From contig JAQTPL010000003.1 of NCBI GenBank assembly GCA_028712895.1, forward strand, positions 1 through 64,000: DNA of 64,000 bases, in the 5' to 3' direction. This stretch comes from a bacterium (GTDB taxonomy: Bacteria; CAYTYR01; UBA6262). Shown in pieces: positions 8,209 to 15,912 of the stretch. The number at the start of each line of letters is the position of its first letter. Position 1 is the first letter of the stretch. The notes below the pieces were generated by a model. That model made no database searches and was not told the DNA's origin. It saw only the letters and a list, made by a program, of their open reading frames with translations. A program made the position numbers and the translations under genes.

Positions 8209-8260
8209 AAGTATAGCTATACACTTTTGTAGCCTGTAGATGATCTACTAAACTACATTT
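8209..8260 (-). repeat. Upstream element, copy A of a 52-bp direct repeat
   Basis: It matches 9089-9140 in the same orientation at about 42 of the central 50 positions, including the identical stretch TATACACTTTTGTAGCCTGTAG and the later CTAC-AACTACATTTT. Within it is the palindrome GTATAGCTATAC (8211-8222) and an imperfect hairpin GTAG..GTAG / CTAC..CTAC. It sits 24 nt before the small HTH gene and touches the stop codon of the 244-aa gene. It could be an operator, an RNA element in a leader, or a recombination site. Confidence 0.7.
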
Positions 8261-8994
8261 TAGGATCGTAAAAAGGCAAAATCAAGTACCATATCCAGGT
8301 ATTTATATTGTTTTGGCACAATTTCATAAGAGATGTACTGCAAGGGTAATCTCCCCCTGTTAAATACTTTGTGTACTGAACGGGCAAATTTGCTTTCAAC
8401 CACATTATTGGATGGCGGAGGCCCCATCCAGATGACCAGGTCAACTCCCTGATTATGGGACATACCCACCATTTCCACGATATCGCCATAATTCAGATGA
8501 GCATTTGGAGCATATGTTTCGGCAAAGGTTTGATCCAGTTTACATTTTATATTATGTTTTTTAATGGTTTTGGTGAGATTATTGATCATCTGGTCCAATT
8601 CTTTATCATTACCGGCAGGATAAAAAAATCCTGTCCGCAAGTTAGAGTGATCTTCTCCCCTGGCAGGTATCGCACGTACATTTCGCGTGTCCAGTGTATA
8701 AACCGGCTCTGGTACAGATTTCCTTTTTGGCGGAAGAACCAGTTTGCCATTGAGGATGGTATTGTCCATCCCCTTAAAATCGTAATTGTGCTTTTCAGAA
8801 GTATGTTTCATGACCCGTCCCGGGCCAAACGGGGTATTAATTATGTTAAAGCTGTCGGTGTCAAAATCATTCTCTTGGTGCCCGGATAGGGGCTTCAGGT
8901 ACATAGTTTCTTTGATATAACAGAGGATATAACCATGTTTATCCTTAGGCCCTTTGACTGTTTCTGGTCTGGTATATTTTGCGTGACGTTTCAT
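8260..8994 (-). CDS. Orphan 244-aa protein; C-terminal half resembles an Argonaute MID domain (tentative)
   Basis: I do not recognise a definite family. The N-terminus is basic (MKRHAKYTRPETVKG), the middle has KLVLPPKRKSVPEP and RTGFFYPAGNDKELDQM. The end is GVDLVIWMGPPPSNNV followed by ESKFARSVHKVFNRGRLPLQ and then YISYEIV. That last part follows the pattern of Argonaute MID domains, where a 'D-x-V-x-V' strand is followed by a helix with Lys, then 'GIPSQ' with a Gln that contacts the guide 5' end. No PIWI domain follows: the frame stops and the next gene starts 75 nt later. The gene is bracketed by two copies of a 52-bp repeat and has its own promoter (9215-9243). RBS GGAG six nt before ATG. 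Confidence 0.6.
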   Translation of the reverse strand: MKRHAKYTRPETVKGPKDKHGYILCYIKETMYLKPLSGHQENDFDTDSFNIINTPFGPGRVMKHTSEKHNYDFKGMDNTILNGKLVLPPKRKSVPEPVYTLDTRNVRAIPARGEDHSNLRTGFFYPAGNDKELDQMINNLTKTIKKHNIKCKLDQTFAETYAPNAHLNYGDIVEMVGMSHNQGVDLVIWMGPPPSNNVVESKFARSVHKVFNRGRLPLQYISYEIVPKQYKYLDMVLDFAFLRS

Positions 8995-9088
8995 TCAACG
9001 CTCCTTGACAAAATGGGAAATATATATGGTTTTATACGATTTGGTTATACTAGGTTGTACTAATTGTATTGAAAATAAAAAGCCACAT

Positions 9089-9140
9089 AAGTGTAGTTAT
9101 ACACTTTTGTAGCCTGTAGGAACCCTACTGAACTACATTT
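9089..9140 (-). repeat. Upstream element, copy B of the 52-bp direct repeat
   Basis: Same orientation as copy A at 8209-8260 and about 84% identical over the core. Here the palindrome is GTGTA-GTTA-TACAC (9091-9104). It sits in the predicted 5' leader of the 244-aa gene, about 95 nt before its start codon and about 75 nt after the predicted promoter, so it would be transcribed as RNA. Confidence 0.7.
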
Positions 9141-9142
9141 TT

Positions 9143-9176
9143 AGTCCGCGAGTCACGAGTCTGTGAGTCGCGGGGC
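9143..9176. repeat. GAGTC-rich word-like repeat
   Basis: The plus strand reads 'agtccgcgagtcacgag' then 'tctgtgagtcgcgg'. It is a short member of the GACTCG/GAGTC family seen in longer form at 16838-16920, 17868-17953 and 59401-59492. Confidence 0.6.
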
Positions 9177-9214
9177 TAGTATTTGCGAAAAAAAGATATT
9201 TAAAGATACATAAA

Positions 9215-9243
9215 TATATAACAGACAAAACGGCTTTTGTCAA
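9215..9243 (-). promoter_or_regulatory. Predicted sigma-70 promoter for the 244-aa gene
   Basis: On the minus strand TTGACA (9238-9243) and TATATA (9215-9220) are separated by 17 nt. The predicted transcript starts near 9208 and has a leader of about 210 nt that carries repeat copy B. It diverges from the promoter at 9265-9293. Confidence 0.6.
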
Positions 9244-9264
9244 GCGGTTTACGATAGGTTTCTC

Positions 9265-9293
9265 TTTACAAACATTATAGATTTAGTTATAAT
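9265..9293 (+). promoter_or_regulatory. Predicted sigma-70 promoter for the nucleotidyltransferase gene pair
   Basis: TTTACA at 9265-9270 and a perfect TATAAT at 9288-9293 with a 17-nt spacer, followed by GGAGG (9300-9304) and ATG at 9309. The expected start point lies only a few nt before the Shine-Dalgarno sequence. Confidence 0.7.
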
Positions 9294-9308
9294 AGTTTTG
9301 GAGGATAT

Positions 9309-9806
9309 ATGCTTGATTATTTAGGTATTTTTAAAGAACTAAACAAAAAGAAGATCAAGTATCTCGTGGTTGGCGGCCTGGCAGTGAATCTTTATGGCAT
9401 TCCCAGGATGACTTATGATATTGATCTATTACTGTCATTTGACGATGATAATATGAGTAATTTCTTAAAACTGATCAAAATTTGGGAATTTAAGCCAAAA
9501 GTACCGGCTAATATACTTGACTTGAAAGATGAGAATAAGCGTAATGATTGGATTAAAAACAAAAATATGAAGGCTTTTTGCCTTGTTAATCCGGCTTGGG
9601 CTATCGCGGAAATTGATATCCTAATCCAGTCTCCCGTTGATTACCAGACAGCTATTAAGCATTGCCGTCGTATAGGAGTCAAGGATATTTCAGTGCCGGT
9701 TATTTCCATTAAAGACCTGATCAAGATGAAACAGGCCTCTGACCGGCTGCAAGATAAAGAAGATGTGAATAATCTCAGGAGAATAATAGCTGATGAAAAA
9801 GAATAA
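9309..9806 (+). CDS. AbiEii/DUF6036-like nucleotidyltransferase
   Basis: A 165-aa nucleotidyltransferase-fold protein. The active-site region is KYLVVGGLAVNLYGIPRMT then DIDLLLSF: a GG motif followed by D-x-D, with a further acidic residue in IAEIDILIQ. It ends with VISIKDLIKMKQAS, where the Lys and Met residues are typical of the AbiEii-like group. Members are often the toxic or modifying half of small two-gene accessory modules. It has its own strong promoter and overlaps the following 54-aa gene by 14 nt. The pair is isolated on the plus strand between two polysaccharide blocks, consistent with an acquired cassette. Confidence 0.8.
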   Translation: MLDYLGIFKELNKKKIKYLVVGGLAVNLYGIPRMTYDIDLLLSFDDDNMSNFLKLIKIWEFKPKVPANILDLKDENKRNDWIKNKNMKAFCLVNPAWAIAEIDILIQSPVDYQTAIKHCRRIGVKDISVPVISIKDLIKMKQASDRLQDKEDVNNLRRIIADEKE

Positions 9807-9957
9807 AGGATTTCGTTATTATTTAACTGATGAACAGATACTCGAGTACCAAAAGATCCCGCCATACAGAAGACTGCTCTGGCTTTATCAAGGCAACGTC
9901 TTCAGAAAATACTATCCTAAAAGCACCATTGCCCTCCAGGAATCATTCCGAAAATAA
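9793..9957 (+). CDS. 54-aa partner of the nucleotidyltransferase
   Basis: ATG at 9793 lies inside the end of the nucleotidyltransferase gene (ATGAAAAAGAATAA shared by both frames); stop at 9955-9957. The product begins MKKNKGFRYYLTDEQILEYQ, then KIPPYRRLLWLYQGN and ends LQESFRK. The 'LT-x-EQ-I-x-EY / P-x-x-RL-x-WL' pattern is what short partners encoded next to such nucleotidyltransferases look like. Function is unknown; an antitoxin or target-recognition role is possible. Confidence 0.65.
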   Translation: MKKNKGFRYYLTDEQILEYQKIPPYRRLLWLYQGNVFRKYYPKSTIALQESFRK

Positions 9958-10042
9958 TATGTCAAGCGGATATGCGTTTAAATTCTGCCTCTATTTGTAA
10001 CTGTTTTAGTTCAGCAGTTGATAAATACATGGCAATATTCCT

Positions 10043-11347
10043 TTATAATTTAACTACATTATTCCTTTTGCCAAGTGATTTGGTCGCATTACGGGTATCG
10101 ATGACTAATTTAGCATTGGCAACCAGCCACTTGTAATCGATAGCCTTGTGCCTGGTAATAACAACAACCGCGTCTACAGACTTTACTATGCTTTTCGTCA
10201 GGGGCACAGACTTCATCGGGACGCCTTCATGGCCAAGATTCGGGATAAACGGGTCATGATAGTTGACTTTGGCGCCCTTTTTCTGCAGGAGCTTGATGAA
10301 ATCTATAGCCGGCGATTCGCGGACATCATCTATATCATTCTTGTAAGCCACTCCCAGTACCAGGATCTTGGCATTTTTCACTGATTTACCTTTATTATTC
10401 AGGGCATCATTGAGCTTGTTGATGACATATTCAGGCATGGACCGGTTGATCTGTCCGGCCAACTCGATGAATTTAGCATCATACCCTTCCAATCGTACCC
10501 GCCAGGATAGGTAATGCGGATCGAGAGGGATGCAGTGACCCCCTATTCCAGGTCCTGGATAGAATGGCATGAATCCGAATGGCTTGGTCGCTGCGGCATC
10601 GATCACTTCCCAGACATTGATGCCAAGCTTGTTGCAGATAATGGCCATTTCATTGACCATGCCGATATTGACCGAGCGGAAGGTATTCTCCAACAGCTTG
10701 ACTGTCTCAGCTACCCGGGTAGAGCTGACCGGCAATACTTTGTCGATGGCCTGACTGTAAAGAGCAACTGCCAGCGCGGTACATTTCGGAGTATAGCCGC
10801 CTACTACTTTGGTAATATTCTTGGTGTTGAACTGGGGATTGCCCGGGTCCACACGCTCAGGCGAAAAAGCCAGGTGGAAATCACGGCCAGCTTTGAGGCC
10901 TTTAGCTTCCAGCATAGGCTGCATTACTTCCTCGGTGGTGCCAGGATAGGTAGTGCTTTCCAAAATGATCAGTTGGCCCTTATGCAGGTACTTGGCTATT
11001 TCTGTAGTAGCAGCTAAGATATAGGAAATATCCGGGTCTTTGGATTTGCGCAAGGGAGTCGGGACACAGATATTGATCGTATCTATGTGCTTGAGCACGC
11101 TAAAGTCAGTAGTAGCCCTAAGCTTGCCGGCTTTGACCAGTTCCCTGACTTCTGCTGAAGGCACATCCTGGATATAAGAAATGCCTTTGTTGATGCTGTC
11201 TGTTTTGCGCTGATCCACATCAATGCCAGTGACATCAAAACCGACCTTGGCCAGTTCCACGGCCAGGGGCAAGCCGACATAGCCTAGCCCGATTATACCA
11301 GCTTTAGCTTTTTTCTCCAGGATCTTTTTCAGTCTTTCCTCATGCAT
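10043..11347 (-). CDS. UDP-N-acetyl-hexosamine (or UDP-hexose) 6-dehydrogenase
   Basis: The ATG at 11347 (MHEERLKKILEKKAKAG) is chosen because GGAGG lies 8 nt upstream and it follows the epimerase stop by 1 nt; a longer frame reaching 11407 would overlap that gene. The 434-aa enzyme has the NAD site IIGLGYVGLPLAVELAK, the central UDP-sugar dehydrogenase region, and the catalytic Cys in GIGGHCIPLDP (C272). The C-terminal domain has VLGVAYKNDIDDVRESPA. The family oxidises C6 of UDP-sugars to uronic acids in two NAD-dependent steps. The length and sequence fit the WecC/WbpA/TviB group better than UDP-glucose dehydrogenase, so the product may be an N-acetylhexosaminuronic acid for the polysaccharide. 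Confidence 0.9.
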   Translation of the reverse strand: MHEERLKKILEKKAKAGIIGLGYVGLPLAVELAKVGFDVTGIDVDQRKTDSINKGISYIQDVPSAEVRELVKAGKLRATTDFSVLKHIDTINICVPTPLRKSKDPDISYILAATTEIAKYLHKGQLIILESTTYPGTTEEVMQPMLEAKGLKAGRDFHLAFSPERVDPGNPQFNTKNITKVVGGYTPKCTALAVALYSQAIDKVLPVSSTRVAETVKLLENTFRSVNIGMVNEMAIICNKLGINVWEVIDAAATKPFGFMPFYPGPGIGGHCIPLDPHYLSWRVRLEGYDAKFIELAGQINRSMPEYVINKLNDALNNKGKSVKNAKILVLGVAYKNDIDDVRESPAIDFIKLLQKKGAKVNYHDPFIPNLGHEGVPMKSVPLTKSIVKSVDAVVVITRHKAIDYKWLVANAKLVIDTRNATKSLGKRNNVVKL

Positions 11348-11348
11348 C

Positions 11349-12287
11349 TTATTTTCCTCCAGTAATGAACCAGTGAATAGTGCGGCGCAAGCCTTCATCA
11401 AAGTCAACTTTCACTGAATATTTTAATATTTTTTTGGCTTTGCGGATATCAGCCAGCGAATGTTTTACGTCGCCGGGGCTGGCCGGGCCAAATTCCGGTT
11501 CCAGGGTCATGCGCAGGATCCGGGCTATTTTTTCTGCCAGCTCAAGTACAGTATAGCGTTTGCCGCAAGCGACGTTAAACACTTCGCCTGATGCGTGGGG
11601 AGCGGTACAGGCCAGGATATTGGCTGATACTACATTGTCAATATAGGTAAAGTCACGGCTTTGCCGGCCGTCACCATTGATATGCGGTGATTCCCCCTTG
11701 AGCATGGCACTGATAAACTTTGGGATTACCGCGCTGTAGAAGCTGGTCGGGTCCTGTTTGGGGCCAAAAACATTGAAATAGCGGAGACAGACTGTCTCCA
11801 GGTTGAATATTTTAGCGAAATTGCGGCAATAAAACTCTCCGGTCAGCTTGGCAGTGGCATAGGGAGATTGGGGATTAGAGACCATAGTTTCTACTTTGGG
11901 TAATACTGGTGTATCGCCATAAGCAGAGCTCGAAGCAGCATAGACTACACGTTTGACTTTATGATCGCGGGCAGCAAGCAGGACATTTAAAGTACCTCCC
12001 ACATTTACTGCATTGCAGGTAGCTGGATCAGCGACCGACCGGGCCACTGAAGGCAAAGCTGCCTGGTGCAAGACATAATCTACGCCTTTGACTGCTGCGT
12101 TAACAGTTTTAATATTACGGATATCGCCTTTGATAATATCTATCTTGGAACGAAAGCCGGCAATATTTTCTTTTTTGCCTGTCGAAAAATTGTCCAGTAT
12201 ACGGACTTTATGCTTTTTATTGAGCAGGGCTATGGTGATATTGGAGCCGATAAAACCAGCCCCGCCTGTAATCAAGAACTTTGACAT
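11349..12287 (-). CDS. NAD-dependent UDP-sugar epimerase (extended SDR, UDP-GlcNAc 4-epimerase-like)
   Basis: A 312-aa extended short-chain dehydrogenase. The Rossmann motif is FLITGGAGFIGSNIT (residues 4-18). The catalytic triad appears as the Ser cluster in VVYAASSSAYGD and Y143-x3-K147 in SPYATAKLTGE. The C-terminal sugar-binding part has GDGRQSRDFTYIDN. It is most like WbpP/GalE-type 4-epimerases acting on UDP-GlcNAc or UDP-GlcNAcA; the exact substrate cannot be fixed. It is the first gene of a two-gene unit with the dehydrogenase, with its own promoter at 12400-12427. Confidence 0.88.
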   Translation of the reverse strand: MSKFLITGGAGFIGSNITIALLNKKHKVRILDNFSTGKKENIAGFRSKIDIIKGDIRNIKTVNAAVKGVDYVLHQAALPSVARSVADPATCNAVNVGGTLNVLLAARDHKVKRVVYAASSSAYGDTPVLPKVETMVSNPQSPYATAKLTGEFYCRNFAKIFNLETVCLRYFNVFGPKQDPTSFYSAVIPKFISAMLKGESPHINGDGRQSRDFTYIDNVVSANILACTAPHASGEVFNVACGKRYTVLELAEKIARILRMTLEPEFGPASPGDVKHSLADIRKAKKILKYSVKVDFDEGLRRTIHWFITGGK

Positions 12288-12299
12288 ATTTAAAATCCT

Positions 12300-12390
12300 T
12301 TGTGATTACACAGATTTCCAAGAAAGATTACACAGATTAGAACTAGTACGATTACCCTGATTCGACCAAAAGCTTGTAATCGGTGTAATC
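12300..12390. repeat. GATTACACAGATT word-like repeat, copy 1
   Basis: Degenerate repeats of 'gattacacagattt' on plus, followed by 'gtaatcggtgtaatc' in reverse sense, forming a loose inverted array. The same words in the same order occur at 20263-20350. It lies in the predicted leader of the epimerase gene. Confidence 0.65.
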
Positions 12391-12399
12391 ATTTTATCA

Positions 12400-12427
12400 A
12401 ATATAGCAGATATTCCAGTTTTGTCAA
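12400..12427 (-). promoter_or_regulatory. Predicted sigma-70 promoter for the epimerase/dehydrogenase pair
   Basis: Minus-strand TTGACA (12422-12427) and TATATT (12400-12405) with a 16-nt spacer; the start codon is about 105 nt downstream of the predicted start point. It lies just past the stop codon of the GH35 gene, so the sugar-nucleotide genes need not depend on the sugar-utilisation operon. Confidence 0.65.
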
Positions 12428-12439
12428 GGGGAGATAACC

Positions 12440-14980
12440 TTAAGCGCGCTTTTTCAGGACAATGAAATACCGCTTGAAATTATCACTGATGTCTTCAGCG
12501 AGAAAGGTAATATGTTCTTCATGGGCCACGAACAAAACCGGTTCCCGGATCCCGTTATTATCCAGGGCAAATAAATTCTTGATGCTGCTGACCGCAACAG
12601 GCACGGTCACCTCGGTACAATCCTTACCGGCAATATTAGTGACGCTAACTTCCATATAATCACCATGATCAACAAAAGCCAGGTCACAGTGACAGTCTGA
12701 ACCCAAGGCCTGCTTTTGGACAGAAAGGAACGGCTTGGCGCTGGTTTTTTCCTGGTCATTGGTACATTTGAGCAAAGCAGAAGAGATACGTCCTTTTTTA
12801 ATAACCACAGCAGATATTGAATTACTGCACATATTGACTTCAAAATAACGCTGCTGGCAGCGCTCATTAGTATAGCGGATAGTTTGTAATTTGCTGGTCC
12901 GGGCACGATTGATGACAAACAAGACCTGCTTTTCATCGGCCAGGTGGTCATATTGTATCACTTCGACCCGCGGCTGGTAGCTGCAGTTGACTGCCCGGCT
13001 GACTGGCTTGACATTGAGCCGGTCCAGGAGATATTCAACCAACCCTTCATTGGTCCAAATATTGTCGTTGGCTAACCAGGGGATATAGCCGAGATATACA
13101 GCCTTACCCCTGCCGTTTTTGAGAATATAGCCGCAATTAATTTTCTTGCCCCGATAGACAGCCTGCGCTAACAAGTCGGCATTGTCTTGGACAAAAACAT
13201 GGACCAGGGTTTTATGCGCCCGGCAGGTAAATTTGTTTTTATCCAGCATGACCCGCGTTGATTCAGCCAAGGCTATCCTTTCCGTGCGCGGCGAGCCAAA
13301 GGCTTGTTTTAATATCGTATATGGTTCCATATTCTCATCCAGGACCGGGAGCGTGCCGGTGAGCACTAGGATACCGCCTTTATTAATGTAAGCTGCCAAT
13401 GTGCGCTGGGTAGCGCGGTCCATCCATTCATAGCCATTGGTAAATATTATTTTATGCTTTAATAATGAGTTAAGATTGTCTTCCTTGAGGTAGGCTAATC
13501 CGCTTTCAGTATTATTCCTGGAAAGCAGGCGCAAGAATGAATCCCAGCCATAATGCACTGAACTCACTCCCCCATGCCAGGCGCCTTCCTGGCAGTAGGG
13601 TGTGTATAATCCCCAGGCAGTTGACGGCTTTTCCTGCTCCCTGACCAATGAAGGCCCTTCCTGGTTAAAGAAAGAAGTCATCTGGTACAAGGTCCAATAT
13701 TTTTGGCGGAACAGGCCGCTTTGCTTAATCGGCGGGTGATGAGGATATGGCGGATAATGATTGGCATCCAGCTCTTTGGTCCAATGGTCAGTAGCAGCTG
13801 CAGTATATATATTCAAACCAGTGGCGCCGAAGGCAATATAGGCCATGGACTGGAAATAACTGGGCTGGCAGTATTCATAAGCCGGGTCGTAGAGCTTGCT
13901 GAAGCCCCAGTTCTCTTCCAGGCAAATACCGCGCGCTTTCCTGGCCAGTAGGCGATAGCGACAATAGTCTTCATGATTTTTATAGATCACACCGAGCCAA
14001 TTAGTGAAGCCATACTCTGCTACCGGCGCCAGTGTCCGCGGATTATTCCGGGCAAAATATGCTTCTTTCAGGGTAGCGGTCGGGCCGGGAGGATTATAGT
14101 TAGTCAGGAACGGAATCTTGATCCCTTTCATGTATTTCCTGTATTCACTGATGATCAAGGGAATGTACAAACCGGAAAATTCTGCCCAATCCCGGTACCA
14201 GATGAGCTCCTTGATCCGCTTCACTCCGGCCCATTGGCGGGGCGGATCAATGCGTTCCCAGGATTTGTAGGCCCTGCCATATATTTTATTCAGCCGGGAC
14301 AGCGACTTATATTTCTTTTTCAGGAAAAGCTGGTAGCGTTCGACCGCCGTGTCAGAATAGTCATAGGCATCAATGGATTGGCCGGCATCCGAGTAAATTC
14401 CTTCATTCAATATCTGCACGGCGACAATAGGCCCGCGCGGATATTGCCAGGGCGCCAGGATCTCCCTGGTCACGGTTTCCAGCCAGTATTGCACATAGCG
14501 CAGGAATTTCCGGTCCAAGGGCGCCGGCAGGGCATTTTCCTGCAGCCCGCTCCAGGTACGCGCCTTGCCGTCCGCATTTAGCATAGGTTCGATGCCAGTA
14601 TCTTTTCCGGCCCGGACATATTCCGGCAAACCGCCGAAATTCAGCTCAGCATGAACGAATGGCCCGGGTTTGGCAATGACCCGTAATTCCAGTTTTTGGC
14701 AGATGTGCAGGAGATACTTGATATCGGCACTACCCTGGTCTTCACCGGTGAAATCAGCTTGCGCCTTTTCCGCAAACGGGTCCCGCGGCAAATGATGGCG
14801 CCAGGGGATATAGAAAGAGACGTATTTGATCCCCAGCTTTTTAATGCCGCTTAATTTCACTGCCCAGTCTGCCCGGTAGTCGCGGTAATACGGATAATCA
14901 GCGCTCAGGCAAAAATCAGGTTGTCCATCTATCTGCATTACTCCGTCGCTAATGACACTTTTCTTGGCGCGCCTATTCAT
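12440..14980 (-). CDS. GH35-type beta-galactosidase (cytoplasmic)
   Basis: An 846-aa glycosidase. The N-terminal barrel has the GH35 signature series: VSFYIPWRHHLP, then VIAKPGPFVHAELNFGGLPEY. The acid/base is E193 in VAVQILNEG and the nucleophile is E356 in LEENWGFSK. C-terminal beta-rich domains follow (from about residue 560). No signal peptide is visible, so it should hydrolyse imported oligosaccharides in the cytoplasm, releasing terminal beta-galactose or a similar sugar. Its ATG overlaps the stop of the MalG-like permease gene (ATGA), tying it to the transporter. Clan GH-A is sure; GH35 rather than a relative is likely. Confidence 0.82.
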   Translation of the reverse strand: MNRRAKKSVISDGVMQIDGQPDFCLSADYPYYRDYRADWAVKLSGIKKLGIKYVSFYIPWRHHLPRDPFAEKAQADFTGEDQGSADIKYLLHICQKLELRVIAKPGPFVHAELNFGGLPEYVRAGKDTGIEPMLNADGKARTWSGLQENALPAPLDRKFLRYVQYWLETVTREILAPWQYPRGPIVAVQILNEGIYSDAGQSIDAYDYSDTAVERYQLFLKKKYKSLSRLNKIYGRAYKSWERIDPPRQWAGVKRIKELIWYRDWAEFSGLYIPLIISEYRKYMKGIKIPFLTNYNPPGPTATLKEAYFARNNPRTLAPVAEYGFTNWLGVIYKNHEDYCRYRLLARKARGICLEENWGFSKLYDPAYEYCQPSYFQSMAYIAFGATGLNIYTAAATDHWTKELDANHYPPYPHHPPIKQSGLFRQKYWTLYQMTSFFNQEGPSLVREQEKPSTAWGLYTPYCQEGAWHGGVSSVHYGWDSFLRLLSRNNTESGLAYLKEDNLNSLLKHKIIFTNGYEWMDRATQRTLAAYINKGGILVLTGTLPVLDENMEPYTILKQAFGSPRTERIALAESTRVMLDKNKFTCRAHKTLVHVFVQDNADLLAQAVYRGKKINCGYILKNGRGKAVYLGYIPWLANDNIWTNEGLVEYLLDRLNVKPVSRAVNCSYQPRVEVIQYDHLADEKQVLFVINRARTSKLQTIRYTNERCQQRYFEVNMCSNSISAVVIKKGRISSALLKCTNDQEKTSAKPFLSVQKQALGSDCHCDLAFVDHGDYMEVSVTNIAGKDCTEVTVPVAVSSIKNLFALDNNGIREPVLFVAHEEHITFLAEDISDNFKRYFIVLKKRA

Positions 14981-15816
14981 CCTTTGACTGCCCCCATAGT
15001 GATCCCTTTTATAATGTATTTTTGCATGATCAGGAAAATAATGACCATTGGAATGATCGTGATCGTGGCCCCAGCCAGCAGGAGATGGTATTTACTGCCA
15101 GACTGGGTCATTAAAGCGCCCAGGCCCAGGGGCAAGGTAAAATTATTCCGGCTGATGATCAGCACCAGGGGCCAGGTAAAATTGTTCCAGTTGAACATGA
15201 AAGTAAAAATACCTACCACGGCCAGCACTGGCTTGGACAGCGGCATGATAATACTCCAGAAGATGCGGAAACGCGAACAGCCATCCAGGGTCGCGGCTTC
15301 TTCCAATTCTATCGGAATACCGACAATAAATTGCCGGATCAGAAAGACATTATAAACAGACATGCTGACCGGGATGATCAAGCCCCACAGTGAGTCATAC
15401 ATGCCCAGGTTCTTGGTAATAAATACCAGCGGGATCATGATCACATAGAATGGGATCATCAGCGAAGCCAGCATCAGGCTAAAGATCTTTTCTTTGAACG
15501 GGAAATTTATCCTGGCAAAAGCATAGGCTGCCAGGGCGTTAAAAAAAAGATTGCAGGCTGTCGCTATGACGGCCACGAAAAGACTGTTCAGGAACATCCT
15601 GCCAAATGGCAGCTGGGTGGTTACTTCCCGGTAGTTATTCAACGTAGCGCTTATTTTACCAGTTACCTGGTCAACAGGCAAGAGTTTTACACCGCTGGTA
15701 TAGATATCCTGCGGCTGGCGCAAGGAAGCGCTCAGCATCCAGATGAATGGCAGGACCATCATTGCGGCAAAGATAGTTAGTACTAGGTAGATGAAGAATC
15801 TTGATATCTTGTCCAT
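14977..15816 (-). CDS. Carbohydrate ABC transporter permease, MalG type
   Basis: A 279-aa inner-membrane protein with six predicted membrane spans. The cytoplasmic EAA loop that docks the ATPase is clear: EEAATLDGCSRFRIFWSIIMPLSKPV (first 20 residues EEAATLDGCSRFRIFWSIIM). The C-terminus is IIKGITMGAVKG, typical of MalG-like subunits. It pairs with the MalF-like permease just upstream and the solute-binding protein further upstream. No cognate ATPase gene is in the window. Confidence 0.92.
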   Translation of the reverse strand: MDKISRFFIYLVLTIFAAMMVLPFIWMLSASLRQPQDIYTSGVKLLPVDQVTGKISATLNNYREVTTQLPFGRMFLNSLFVAVIATACNLFFNALAAYAFARINFPFKEKIFSLMLASLMIPFYVIMIPLVFITKNLGMYDSLWGLIIPVSMSVYNVFLIRQFIVGIPIELEEAATLDGCSRFRIFWSIIMPLSKPVLAVVGIFTFMFNWNNFTWPLVLIISRNNFTLPLGLGALMTQSGSKYHLLLAGATITIIPMVIIFLIMQKYIIKGITMGAVKG

Positions 15817-15835
15817 AATTTTTCTTAAACCTCGT

Positions 15836-15912
15836 TTTGGCGTATAGCGTATGGCGTAGAGCGGATAGTTTGAAGCATTTCTATACGCTTAACGCTACCC
15901 GCTATCCGCTAT
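15836..15912. repeat. Word-like inverted repeat (GCGTATAG / CTATACGC)
   Basis: The left half is built of GCGTATAGCG, TATGGCGTAG and AGCGGATAG; the right half holds their reverse complements CTATACGC and CTATCCGCT. The RNA could fold into a long imperfect hairpin between the two permease genes, possibly tuning subunit expression. It shares architecture, not sequence, with the other word-like repeats. Confidence 0.65.

Noticed and set aside
9962-10030. A 22-codon minus-strand frame with an AAGGA site just after the UDP-sugar dehydrogenase gene
   Set aside because: Too short, no recognisable features, and it ends in repeat-like DNA; more likely chance or a decayed end.
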